From contig LNAC01000845.1 in assembly GCA_002007465.1 (NCBI GenBank), positions 471,290 through 535,289 of the forward strand: a stretch of 64,000 bases of DNA, in the 5' to 3' direction. Below, piece by piece: positions 22,667 to 33,270 of the stretch (position 1 is the stretch's first letter; every line of letters begins with the position of its first letter). This DNA is from Ailurus styani. Taxonomy: Eukaryota; Chordata; Mammalia; Carnivora; Ailuridae. Made by a program: the position numbers and the translations under genes. The notes under the pieces are model-generated. The model saw only the letters and a list, made by a program, of their open reading frames with translations. It was not told the DNA's origin and made no database searches.

Positions 22667-22903
22667 GGAGCGCTTGGGCAGCTCAGTTGGTTAAGCAACC
22701 AACTCTTGATATTGGCTCGGGTCTCAGATCTCAGGGTCTTGAGAATGAGCCCTTGCTGGTCTCTACACTCAGCATGGAGTTTGCTTGGGATTTTCTCTTT
22801 CCCTCTCCTGCCTCTCCCCCCACTTGTACTCTTTCTCTAAAATAAATGAATGAATGAATGAATAAATAAATAAATAAATAAAATCTTCTTAAAAGATTAA
22901 AAA
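22667..22903 (+). mobile_element. CAN SINE, older subfamily, long tail
   Basis: GGAGCGCTTGGGCAGCTCAG head and a tail with (AATG)n then (AAAT)n at 22,841-22,882. Flanking TTGTGTTGG at 22,658-22,666 and from about 22,905. Confidence 0.93.
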
Positions 22904-23500
22904 ACTTGTGTTGGAAAACATCCTTTCATCACTATGGCAACACCATTAATTGATCATGCTATTCTTTTCTGCTGAACTCAAATAAGGTTTTAGATTCCTT
23001 AATGCAGTACTACAGTCAGCTCTCAATCATTTGAAGATGGCACACTAATTAAAACTTATTTTTACTCCTGAATGTTCTTTGAGTATATTAGGGGTGCCTT
23101 ATCTGGTCTTAGGTTCCTTTACATATTACAAGATTCCAAAGTAACAGTAGAGGAATTAACTGACAAATATTTTGATGACTTCTTTGGCCAGCATTGTGGG
23201 AGGTTGAAAGGCAGTATAAAAGACAAATTTAGCACTCAAAAAATTGTTTTATGAAAAATGTGTAGTAAGAGGAAAGGATATTAAGATACCTTTAAACAGA
23301 TCCACATATCAAAATGGTGATCTCTCTCTTCCAAGATCTGTATTTAGCAACACAAATATAGAAGTGAAAACTGAAATGCTGACACTTTTTTTTTCCTATA
23401 GCATTCAGCCCCGCTGCTTTTCCTTTTTCCTTTCATTTCTTTCTTTTTCCTTCATTTCCTTTCTCTCTTTTTTGACTACCTCAAAAATATGTTAAATTAA
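22904..23500. other. Unassigned sequence ending in a pyrimidine run
   Basis: A polypyrimidine stretch lies at 23,386-23,474. The open stretches at 23,072-23,495 overlap it and show no domain. Confidence 0.4.
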
Positions 23501-23687
23501 GGGCGCCTGGGTGGCTCAGTGGGTTAAAGCCTCTGCTTTCGGCTCAGGTCATGATCTCAGGGTCCTGGGATCGAGGCCCGCATCGGGCTCTCTGCTCAGC
23601 AGGGAGCCTGCTTCCCCCTCTCTCTGCCTGCCTCTCTGCCTCCTTGTGATCTCTCTCCCTCTGTGAAATAAATAAATAAAGTCTTTA
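23501..23687 (+). mobile_element. CAN SINE, young type
   Basis: GGGCGCCTGGGTGGCTCAGT, GGGTTAAAGCCTCTGC arm and an AATAAATAAATAAAGTCTTT tail. TSD AAAAATATGTTAAATTAA before (to 23,500) and after (from about 23,687), perfect over 18 bases. Confidence 0.97.
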
Positions 23688-23704
23688 AAAAATATGTTAA
23701 ATTA

Positions 23705-24604
23705 AATTAGGTACAGTTAAATTTTGCAAATGAATTTTATTATGTTAAAATTGAAACTTAACTTCATCAAATGACTCCATTATGAGATGAAAGAAAAAGC
23801 CCCAGAGTGGATTTTAAAGATTTTAAATACATATATTAATACCAACATGTAGAAATAACTCTTAGAAATTATTAAGAAAAATACAAATAAACTGCCAGAA
23901 AAATGAGCAAGAAAATTGATCAAGCACTTCACAATATGGAACCGATTCCTGCAGAATAAAAGTAGAAAATTCAGATAAGAAATAAACTATTTGTTTGAAA
24001 ATGCTAGAGAGCTCCTGTTTCAAAAAAGACTTGAGGAGCCAGATGTGAAGAGGGGAATTTTAATGTGTTGAACAAAACTTTGTACACATTGCTTTTCCTT
24101 TCTGGTCATTTACCAAATCATTGCATGGGGAATGAGTCGCAGGGCAGAGGTGGCAGCTAAGAGGCAGAGAAGGCCAGATCTCATAGTTCTGGGAAGAAAT
24201 AATATTAGAAATCAGGACTGACAAGGAATCCAGGACCTGAGAAGCCAAGATCCTTGAGCTCATAAGTGAGACCAACAAACTGCAGCAGTTTTCTCTTTGA
24301 AGCATTTGCTAATTAAGGTATTGGAGTAGGAGTAGAAGATAAGCAAAAAGCTATGAGAAAGCAAAGCAAAGATTCTGATGTCTTCCTGTGTTAGAAAGAA
24401 GAAAATTGAAAGTCAAGGCACATTAAAGAAAAAGAGCCCTAAAGAGGAAGAAAGAGTTGTCAGTTCTGATGCCTGGAAGGCTAAACCTGAGGAATAAGGC
24501 CAAACTGTGGGTAGAATAAGCCTTAAAAATAAGGCAAACCAGCACTAAGTCAGTTCAGTTTCAGATTATATTGAAGCAATCTGTCCCTCCAATTCCTGCT
24601 AAGG
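23705..24604. other. Unassigned sequence
   Basis: A-rich in its first part. The minus-strand open stretch 24,060-24,305 shows no recognised domain. Nothing else supported. Confidence 0.4.
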
Positions 24605-25720
24605 TAGCAGTTCCCATACATTTTTGGCTTCAGGATCCCTTTGCACTCTTAAAATTATTGCGGACTCTCAAACGCTTTTGTTTATATGAGTCATATCTAT
24701 TGCTATTTGCCATCTTTGATGAACACTAAGACATTTAAAAATTCTTATTAACTAAAAAAATAATGAACTCATAAGTTATATAATTAACATATTATAAGAC
24801 ACAACGTTTCCAAAAGAGTAAAAATAATGAGAAGTGTGGCACTGCTTAACATTTTTGCATATCTCTTTTCTGTCTGGATTGATAGAAGACAGGTGAATTC
24901 TCATGTCTTCTTCATTTGATCTACTGCTATTTTTTGTCTTGGTTGAAGTATTTGAAGAAAATGTGTTCTCACGCAGATATACAGTTGGAAAAAGGGAAGA
25001 GTAATTTATTAACCTTTTTAGATAATTGTATTATTTGATACTTTACTAAAATTCAACAAGTGATATTTTCTTAAAGATTAGTTGAAATGTGGAATCTAAA
25101 ATTGTATTAGTGAACTTTTGTACTCTGTGAAATTAAAATCCACTCATCTATCTTGCATTTTAAATGTATGTTTTATTCACTTGTAATTTTGCAATATCAT
25201 GAACTATTTATGGAAAATATAGATTCACTAAGGTTTGCAGACCATCTGCTTAGGACTACCTCACATTTACCTTTGCTGTGAAAGTGATGTGATATATACT
25301 GAAGTATGTAGAGCCTATTGTAAAATAACCTAACACCTGAAAATTTTTCAGAGCAAATTCTGGAGGGATTCCATTTTCAGTTCCCTCTTACCACAATACT
25401 ATTTGAAACCAGCAATTGCAGGGTAGTCAAGTCAAACGAAAATCCATCAGGGCTTTTCACAGACATGGTAAGCTTCTTTCCTGTTGTGGCCTGTATTAAC
25501 ACCATGTATATAGAATAAAGACTAGACCAAAGAAAAAGCCTACGTGTGTAAACTTGGCCTGTAGAGAGGTTGCTTCAGTTATAGAAAAATAGCACAAAGA
25601 AGAAGTGTGCAGAGTTACTCTGCACATTCAGTCATAGGTACTTCAGTCCCCTCAGATCATTTTGCTGTTGGGATGATCTTATATCACAAGTCCTTTGGAG
25701 TAATATCTGAGCTAAGGATT
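24605..25720 (-). mobile_element. hAT (Charlie-like) DNA transposon remnant
   Basis: Starts with GTAGCAGTTCCCATACATTT, which resembles a decayed hAT terminal repeat, and continues through blocks shared with 13,115-14,260. On the minus strand, fragments of a hAT transposase C-terminus can be read (residues like VYLRENTFSSNTSTKTK near 24,925-24,990, then LSSINPD). The transposase N-terminal direction runs towards 25.7 kb. Dead, with many stops. The far terminus is not identified and may lie within the 25.7-26.3 kb block. Confidence 0.72.
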
Positions 25721-26340
25721 AAAACAGCATTAGGCAAGCATTATGGCGAATGAAAATATTTTTAAATATTCATTGAATAGGGAAGAATGTGTACATGCCT
25801 GATTAATTTACAAAGCATGGAGACAATTACATGATTCTGGAACATAAAACAAGACAAATGATCAGGACCTCCACAAATATTGGCATCCATATTCACATTC
25901 CTATCCAAGCCCTCTTGATAATACAAGTAGAGTAAATATTTTCTTCAGGCAGAAGGAGAAAAACCTCACAAATATGAATCATTAGAATAATACAAGTCAG
26001 AATGCAATCAAGTGTTAATAAGCTTGGCACAGGGGTACCTGGGTGGCTCAGTTGCTTAAGCATCCAACTCTTGATTTCAGCTCAGGTCATGATCTCAGGG
26101 TCGTGGGAGCCCATGTTGGGCTCTGTGCTCAGTGGGAGTTTGCTTGAGATTCTCTCTCTCTCTCTCCCTCTGTGCCACCCCCCCCAACTCTCTCTTTCAA
26201 ACAAACAAATAAATCTTAAAAAAAAAACAAGCTTGGTACAAATAATAAAGGCTGTGGGAGGTAAAAAAAAAAGAGGAGAAATTAGTGTGGGTGAACATCA
26301 TAATATTCTTAGGCAATGCAAAGGTTGTGGCAGATGCTAT
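25721..26340 (+). repeat. Partner of the permuted inverted repeat at 20,150-20,760
   Basis: Blocks A (25,721-25,860), B (25,862-26,031), SINE (26,032-26,228) and C (26,229-26,340), each found in reverse complement at 20.15-20.76 kb. Nothing in it reads as a gene. It continues directly from the hAT remnant, so it could be part of that transposon's body. Confidence 0.8.
26032..26228 (+). mobile_element. CAN SINE, older subfamily
   Basis: TSD AAGCTTGGCACA (26,020-26,031) and AAGCTTGGTACA (26,229-26,240). Matches the SINE at 20,390-20,594 in subfamily, site and relative orientation. Confidence 0.94.
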
Positions 26341-27377
26341 GGAAATAGAAAAGATAGGTACTGACAGACAGGAGAGATCATTTTATAAAGTTTTATGCTG
26401 ATTTTAATAGCCTGGAACCAGAAACTAGATTAAAGCTCAGCCACTCTTCATTTGGTATGGAGAGGAAAGGTGACAAATGTAGGTTGCCCCTATTTGAAAT
26501 ATTTCCTAAATTTTATTACCTTTCATTCTGTATATGTCCAAATGTGAAATCCTGTTTTCGTTTTATGCTTTTTGAAAGTTATTTGTGTAATTTGAAAGTT
26601 ATATTCAAATGAAATTCCACAATTCAACTGATCAACCTAAGCTGTGATATGCCAGAGCAAACTGGCTCCGATCATTAGTTTTTTTCTCACCATTTTAATT
26701 CATTCTTTTTGATTCAAAGTGGTTTCAACTGTTGCTTGCTGTATCTTTACAAGGTCAAGAACTTTAATTGTGAAAATATATATTAAAGTCATACCCCCCA
26801 AATCATTAGGTTCTAGGTTCTAATAATTTCAAATAGGTTTTTTCCTATATGACTCAATGACTATAGTTGAAAATCATGTAGAATGTAAAGCAATTCTTTG
26901 CTGTGTGTACACATTGTGTAACTTCTAGATCTCCTAATCTCCACCCCCTAAATACAGCATGGGATCTCTATCATTATAACCACCAAAATACAGCCTCTAT
27001 ACATTTCTCAAATGTCTACTAAATGGTGATATGGCCCTCATTAAGAACCACTATTGGAGGACTGCTTTTTGTTCTTCACCTATACATTTAGATGTGGTAA
27101 ATTAGACTCAGATGAGCACTCTTATTACCATCTATCAGTATCACCCGTTTTGTCAAAGATGTAGTGAATGACAAACATGCATCATACAGGGGCTAGGTGC
27201 CAATTATATCCTCAAATGGCTCCTATTGGCAAAACTGCATCCAGGCAAAGTATGGCAAGAAATCTCATTAATTTCTTGATTGGATATGAAGTAAAGGACA
27301 CACAGCTCTTTTACCTTCATAAACACTTAAAGAAAATAGTCAATTTAACAGGAATACCTAGGCTGTGACCATCACTC
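26341..27377. other. Unassigned sequence
   Basis: No recognised repeat. A short TGAAAGTTAT tandem lies at about 26,573-26,602. The open stretch 27,168-27,368 shows no domain. Confidence 0.4.
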
Positions 27378-27393
27378 CAAGTTTTCCATTTTA

Positions 27394-27586
27394 TTTTTTT
27401 TCCAAGATTTTATTTATTTGACAGAGAGAGAGACAGCAAGAGAGGGAACACAAGCAGGGGGAGTGGCAGAGGGCAAAGCAGGCCTCCTGCTGAGTCGGGA
27501 GCTCTAGCAGGGCTTGATCCCAGCACCCTGGGATCAGGACCCGAGCCAAGGTAGACACTTAATGACTGAACCACCCAGGCACCCCA
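27394..27586 (-). mobile_element. CAN SINE, antisense
   Basis: Complement of a full SINEC. TSD CAAGTTTTCCATTTTA (27,378-27,393) and CAAGGTTTCCATTTTA (27,587-27,602), one mismatch. Confidence 0.96.
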
Positions 27587-27602
27587 CAAGGTTTCCATTT
27601 TA

Positions 27603-27800
27603 ATACATCTATTTATTCAGTAAATACTTACTAAGTATGTTCTATATATTAAGCACTGCTTCAATTTAGGCTATATCAGTAAAGAAAACAAAGATTTCTA
27701 CCCATGTAGAGTTTAAATTAAAGTGGAGGGAGAGAAACAATTTTTCAAATATAGTGAATAAACCATATAATTATGGCTTTGTTGTGAGGTTATCAGTAAT
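27603..27800 (-). mobile_element. L2-like 3' end, antisense
   Basis: TTATTCAGTAAATACTTACT, TATATTAAGCACTGC, CAGTAAAGAAAACAAAGATT and CATGTAGAGTTTAAATTAAA fit the complement of an L2 3' end. Diverged. Confidence 0.55.
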
Positions 27801-27837
27801 GTTGAAACAGGAAAATTTTAAAAGGGAATAGAGTTCT

Positions 27838-28308
27838 AGCAGATTTTTGGTGGGGTCTTTTGGGTTTGCTATACAGAGTATCATGTCATCTGCAAATAGT
27901 AAAATTGTTACTTCTTCATTACCAATTTGGATAATTTTTATTTATTTTTGTTATCTGATTGCTGTGGTTAGGACTTCCAATACTATGCTGAATAAAAGTG
28001 GTGAGAGTGGACATCTTGGTCTTATTCCTGAGATAAGGGGAGAGAGGCTCTCAGTTCTTCTCCATTGAGGATGATGTTAGCTGTGGTTTTTCATATATGG
28101 CCTTTATTATGTTGAGGTATGTTCCCTCTAAGCCTACATTGTTGGGGGCTCTTATCATGAATGGATGTTGTACTTTGTCAAATGCTTTGCCTGCATCTAT
28201 TGAAAGATCATATGATCCTTATCCTTTCTTTTATTAACATGGCATATCATGTTGATTGACTTACAATTATTGAACCACCTTTGCAACCCAGGAATAAATC
28301 CCACTTGA
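27838..28308 (-). mobile_element. L1 fragment, antisense, reverse-transcriptase part
   Basis: ATGTCATCTGCAAATAGTAA is the complement of the YADD catalytic region. GGACTTCCAATACTATGCTG, CATATATGGCCTTTATTATG and CAGGAATAAATCCCACTTGA follow in L1 order. Both ends are missing. Confidence 0.9.
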
Positions 28309-28758
28309 TTATGGAAGATCTGAAGTCATAGGAAGGAGGAAGTATATTTTAATATTCAATATTTATAAAGAGAACAAGTGAGGATGATGAGAGAAGGATA
28401 CATTTTGGTTTGAGATTCCTAACATGCTCTGAGATAGGATTCATGTGAAAAGGGCTTTTGTCCCAAATTCTTGGATTTAGCCATTTTTCCACTGAGGTAT
28501 AGCACAGATATACAAATGGTCATACCCTTTTAATCTCTTCTTTAAGGCAATTATTTGCATCATGTGCCTCTATAGACAGGCCTAAGTCTGAGCAGAGTAA
28601 CCAAAGTCAGAATCTTTTTCAGTGCTTTACTCATTCTGATTACTGGGGATGCCAGACCAAACTCAGGAATTCATTAGTTAGTATTTACTTTTACTATTTA
28701 CTCTTAATTAATAGTATTTACTATTTACTATTTATAAGATACACTCCCACATAAAACA
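28309..28758. other. Unassigned sequence
   Basis: Ends with a simple TATTTACTATTTA-rich patch (28,678-28,738). No gene or element recognised. Confidence 0.4.
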
Positions 28759-28972
28759 GGGGCACCTGGGTGGCTCAGTGGGTTAAAGCCTCTGCCTTCA
28801 GCTCAGGTCATGATCTCAGGGTCCTGGGATCGAGGCCCGCATCGGGCTCCCTGCTCAGCGGGGAGCCTGCTTCCTCCTCTCTCACTGTCTGCCTGCCTCT
28901 CCACCTACTTGTGATCTCTCTCTCTATCAAATAAATAAAATCTTAAAAACAACAACAACAACAACAACAACA
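28759..28972 (+). mobile_element. CAN SINE, young type, with (AAC)n tail
   Basis: GGGGCACCTGGGTGGCTCAG head, young arm, and a tail that changes from TCTTAAAAAC into about eight AAC units (28,948-28,972), i.e. a microsatellite grown from the tail. Confidence 0.96.
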
Positions 28973-30305
28973 GAGTCACACATGCGATCAGACAAACTGA
29001 AAACTCAAAAGTGACATTGTGTAGGGGGGAGAGAAAGTTACCCATATAGTAAGTTTAAGCCAATTTCTAACAGTGTAACTATAAAAATTCACAATGGAAT
29101 GAGTGACATTTTCTTTTCACAAATGGACTGTATAAATATGGGTCATAAGAGACTTGGGATATATACCATTCTAGTCAAAATTACCTAAGTTTATCCTTAT
29201 ATGGAAATGAAAATAGAAAATGTAGTCATCAAAGTGATTATCCGAGGAAAGGAATTCATTTAAAAGCACTTCTAGAATGGCAGAGTAAAGACCTCCAAAA
29301 ACCTTCTCCTCAATAAGAATAAGGAGAATACTAGCAAAAATTACCCAAATCAATTTTCCAGAACTCTATAAATTAAGCAAAGATTTACAGCAATCCAAGG
29401 GGCCTTTATTCAAGATAACTGGCTAAATCTCAGTAAGATGATCTTTGTGGCATTTGAACTTGCCTAGTCTCACCAGCCACATCTATCTTTAACAGCTCTG
29501 AAAACTAATAGTCTTGCAACTCCCAGAACTGTGAAAATCATAATCATAGGAACCACAGAGGAAGGCAGAATGGATTTAGAACTCCCCCAAAAGCCCATTC
29601 TCAGAGTTGTCACTATTTGATCTATCTGGGAGATCCCTGAACAGCTGCATTCTCAAGGCTTGAGTTTATTTACCATGACTCAAATCTGACTCTATGAATA
29701 GCCCTGATGCATTTGTTGAAAACAATCAGTTGCAATTTTTTGACGACATAGGTACTTGAGGTATGATACCAGTTGGTCTCATGAAAAGTTGACCACAAAC
29801 TTAAAAGGCAACTAGGGAATTAGATTTATAATGGAGACTTTGAAAAGCTTCAACAGATTTCAGAGACTTTAGAAGGCAATGCATATGAGAAGGGCTAAAC
29901 ATCAGCCCAAGAGAAATCTGAGAGGGTCCTAATCTCTCACCTCTGGCTGACCTTGAGGCTCTACACAAGCAGGAAGTAAAGGCTAAAGCAGTGTATACTG
30001 TCTGTCAGAGCAGACCATATACAACGTGCCCCAGCAAACTCACAGGGACCATTGGCAAAGACTGGAAAACCTATTGGTTCAAGACACTTAAGAAAATCTC
30101 TGTCCAATCATTAGCTAACCTCTTAAGAAACCAGTGACTACACATCACAAAGAATAAAGGCTGTGTAGAATTAGTCAAGTAAAATCACTAAATAATCAAT
30201 GACAGTAACAGCAGTAACTAAAATTAGTAATGATGAACCATATAGGGAATTTAATGTCCATATTTGCCCTATGATATTATTTGAAATTTTCATTAAAAAC
30301 TTCTG

Positions 30306-30498
30306 AGGGTGCCTAGGTGGCTCAGTCATTAAGTGTCTGCCTTCAGCTCAGGTCATGATCCCAGGGTCTTGGGATGAAGTCCCACATCTGGCTCCCTGCT
30401 CTGCAGAGAGTCTGCTTCTCCCTCTGTCCCTCCCCCACTCACTCTTTCAATCTTTCTCTCTCTCTCTCAAATAAACAAAGAAAATCCTTTAAAAATTG
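30306..30498 (+). mobile_element. CAN SINE
   Basis: GGGTGCCTAGGTGGCTCAGT head and a CTCAAATAAACAAAGAAAAT tail. TSD not clear. Sits in the L1 5' region. Confidence 0.92.
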
Positions 30499-30824
30499 TG
30501 AGATACACAAAGAAATGGGAAAGTGTGGTTGATACACAGACAAAAGGTAATAAATAGAAACTGTCCCCGAGGAAGCCCAATAGGCAAAAAGATTAAATCA
30601 ACTATTACATACTTACAAATAACTAAGTGCAACCATGTTTAAAGAATTACAAGAAAGGGTGAAAATTATGTATCACCTAACAGACAGTATCAATAAAGAG
30701 ATACACAACATAAGAATCAAATAGAAATTCTGAAATTGTAAGCAAAAATAACCAAAATTAAAAATTCATGAGAGGGCCTCCATGGCAGACTTAAACAGAC
30801 AGAAGAATCAGTGAACTTGAACAT

Positions 30825-30959
30825 ATGTCAGCTGAGTTTATCCAGTCTAGGGAGCAAGAAAAAAATTCAAAAGAACACAGTTTTAGAAATTTGTGGGATG
30901 CAAACAAGCATACCAATATAGATCTAATGGGAATTCCTGAGATGATAAAGAAAGGGGCA
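30825..30959 (+). pseudogene. L1 ORF1p remnant, cut by an LTR
   Basis: The reading SAEFIQSREQEKNSKEHSFR followed by an NLWDANKHTNIDLMGIPEMI-like segment is the end of the ORF1p coiled coil and the start of its RRM domain (the family has a GIPE motif here). The frame runs into the LTR inserted at 30,960 and resumes in decayed form at 31,424 (CACAAAGAATATTTGAAG). Confidence 0.75.
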
Positions 30960-31418
30960 TGTTATAGTATGAGTTTTATTACCAAAAAAAGATATGTTGA
31001 AGTCCTAATCCCTAGTACCTCAGAATGTGACTTTATATAATCTTTATAGATAGAATCAAATTAAAGTGAGGTCATTAGGCTGGGCCTTAATAGTGTATGA
31101 CTGGTATCCTCATAAAATGGGGAAATTTGGATGCAGAGGTATAGGGAAGGTAATGAGAAGAGACACAGAGGGAATGCCATGTAAACACAGAGGCAGAAAT
31201 TGGAATTATGGTGCCACAAGTTATGAGATGTCTGTGGCTATCAGAAACTGAAAGAGGCATGGAAGGATCCTTTTCCTACAAGTTTTATAGTGAGTATGAC
31301 CCTGCTGCCATATTGATTTCAGACTTTTAGCCTCCAGAACTGTGAGACACTAAATTCTATTATTTTAAGCCACTGAATTTGTGGTATTTTTTTACTACAG
31401 TCCTAGGAAACTAATACA
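30960..31418 (+). mobile_element. Solo LTR (ERVL-MaLR-like) inside L1 ORF1
   Basis: Starts TGTTATAGTATG and ends CTAATACA, giving the TG...CA termini of an LTR. 5 bp flanks GGGCA (to 30,959) and GAGCA (31,419-31,423) fit a target-site duplication with one change. Removing the LTR restores L1 ORF1 sequence. Internal marks include GATATGTTGAAGTCCTAATC, ACCTCAGAATGTGAC and CCTCCAGAACTGTGAG. No viral genes remain. Same family as 10,653-10,910; the family name is tentative. Confidence 0.75.
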
Positions 31419-31888
31419 GAGCACAAAGAATATTTGAAGAACTAAGTCTGAAACCTCTCAAATATGGTAAGAGGCATGAATCTACATATCAAAGAATCTC
31501 AATAAACTCTAAAAAGGAAAACTCAAAGGACATCCACACCTAGACACATCAAAATCAAAATGTCAAAAGCCAAAACCAAAAAAGACAATATTGAAAGCAG
31601 TAAGAAAGGAAGTGACTCATTGTATCTAGGAGATCCTCAGTAAAATTAACAACTGCCTTTTTATTAAAACCACAGAGGCCAGATGACAGTGGGATGGCAT
31701 ATTCAAACCACTGACAGAGGAAAAAAATGTCAACCAAGAATTCTATATCCAAATAAGTATCATTCAGAAATGAAGAAAATAACATGATATCTCGGATCAC
31801 CAAAGACTGAGAGAATTTGTTTTTAGAAGACCCACCCTATGAGAATTATTAAAGGGAATCCTACAAAGTGAAAAGAAAGGAAGCTAGA

Positions 31889-32116
31889 GGGACACCTGGG
31901 TGGCTCAGTTGGTTGGGCAGCTGCCTTTGGCTCAGGTCATGATCCTGGAGTCGTGGGATCAAGTTCTACATCGGGCTCCCTGCTCAGTGGGGAGTCTCTT
32001 CTCCCTCTGACCTCTCTCCTTTCATGCACTCTCTCTCTTTCTCTCTCCCTCTCAGATAATAAATAAAATCTTTAAAAAATTAAAATTAAATAAAAATTAA
32101 AAATTAAAAAATTAAA
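31889..32116 (+). mobile_element. CAN SINE, first of a cluster
   Basis: GGGACACCTGGGTGGCTCAG head and a long AT-rich tail with TTAAAATTAAATAAAAATTA repeats. TSD AAAGAAAGGAAGCTAGA at 31,872-31,888 and 32,117-32,133, perfect. Confidence 0.97.
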
Positions 32117-32249
32117 AAAGAAAGGAAGCTAGAAATAACTTCAATCCATTCAAAAAAATAAAGACTACTGGCAAAGGTAACTAACTACATAAGTGAATAT
32201 AAAATGTATTATTATTTGTAATTCTTTTTTTTCCTCCTACCTGTTTTTT

Positions 32250-32444
32250 TTGTTTTCAAGATTTTACGTATTTATTTGACAGAGAAAGAGTCTGAGAGCA
32301 CAAGCAGGGGGAGCTGCAGAGGGAGAGGAAGAAGCAGGCTCCCCTCTGAGCAGGGAGCCTAATGCAGGGGTTGATCCCAGGACCCTGGGATCACGACCCA
32401 AGCCAAAGGCAGATGCTTAAATGACTGAGCAACCCAGTTGCCAC
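32250..32444 (-). mobile_element. CAN SINE, antisense
   Basis: Complement of a SINEC. TSD TCTCCTACCTGTTTT-like (about 32,233-32,248 and 32,446-32,460). Confidence 0.95.
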
Positions 32445-32472
32445 ATCTCCTACCTGTTTTAAAAACCAACTA

Positions 32473-32674
32473 GGGGGGATGCCTGGGTGACTTAGTCAGT
32501 TAAGCAGCTGCCTTGGGCTTGGGTCGTGATCCCAGGGTCCTGGGATGGAGTCCCACATCAGGCTCCCTGCTCAGCAGGAAGCCTGCTTCTCCTTCTCCCT
32601 CTGTCTGCTGCTCCCCCTGCTTGTGTGCTCATGCCCTCTCTGTCAAAAAATAAATAAAAATCTTAAAAAAAAAA
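32473..32674 (+). mobile_element. CAN SINE
   Basis: GGGGGATGCCTGGGTGACTT head and a CAAAAAATAAATAAAAATCT tail. It follows the antisense copy by about 30 bases and is followed at once by another sense copy. Confidence 0.95.
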
Positions 32675-32676
32675 CT

Positions 32677-32857
32677 GGGGGCACCTGGGTGGCTCAGTTG
32701 GTTAAGTGTCTGCCTTCAGCTCATGTCATGATCCCAGGGTCCTGGGATCGAGCCCTGCATTGGACTCCCTCCTCAGTGGGGAGTCTGCTTCCCCCTCTCC
32801 CTCTGTGTTCTCTGTCTCCCTCTCTCAGCTAAATAAATAAAAATCTTTAAAAAAAAC
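32677..32857 (+). mobile_element. CAN SINE, inserted at the tail of its neighbour
   Basis: GGGGGCACCTGGGTGGCTCA head directly after the poly(A) of the previous SINE. AAAAACTG stands before the head and after the tail (from about 32,853), fitting a TSD made in the neighbour's tail. Simple AATAAT sequence follows to 32,906. Confidence 0.95.
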
Positions 32858-33270
32858 TGAACATAATAATAATAAAAATAATAAAAACAATAAATAAAAA
32901 TCAACTACATAAAGCAAAAATTATAAAACTATTCTGGTGAACTTATAGGATGTCATTGGTATGACTATAATTGCACAAGGATAGAGGAGGAAGAGTTGCT
33001 ATATTGCAGCAATTTTTTGGTATACAATTGAAATAAAATTGATATTCATGTTAATATGTTAATCGTTAATGTTAATATGTTAATTGTAATTCTTAGGGCA
33101 ACCACTAAAAAAATGATGTGGAAAACAATAGAGTAAAAGAAACAATAAGGGAATGAAAATGGTATAGAAGAAAATATCTTTAACATACAAAAAAGATAGT
33201 AATAGAGTAACAGAAGAATTTTAAAAAATAAGACATATATTAAAGAAATAACTGAGCAGATGTAAATGTT

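Larger units (their letters stand above)
29265..33270 (+). mobile_element. Old L1 (L1M-type) 5' half, sense, heavily interrupted
   Basis: Begins with the L1 start pattern TTCTAGAATGGCAGAGTAAA and the 5' UTR (CTGGCTAAATCTCAGTAAGA). The ORF1 coiled coil follows from about 30,640, then the RRM/C-terminal part (CACACCTAGACACATCAAAA, AGAATTCTATATCC) to about 31,860, then inter-ORF sequence to about 33,270. It is interrupted by an LTR (30,960-31,418) and five SINEs. ORF2 is absent, so the element is truncated at its 3' side or was split by a later rearrangement. Confidence 0.85.

Noticed and set aside
22860..22890. Tandem AATG/AAAT repeats as an independent satellite
   Set aside because: They are the tail of the SINE at 22,667-22,903.
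26002..26364. 120-residue open stretch on the plus strand
   Set aside because: It is a translation of the CAN SINE at 26,032-26,228 with flanks; SINE translations of the type GxPGWLSxLSxQLLISAQVM recur across the window.
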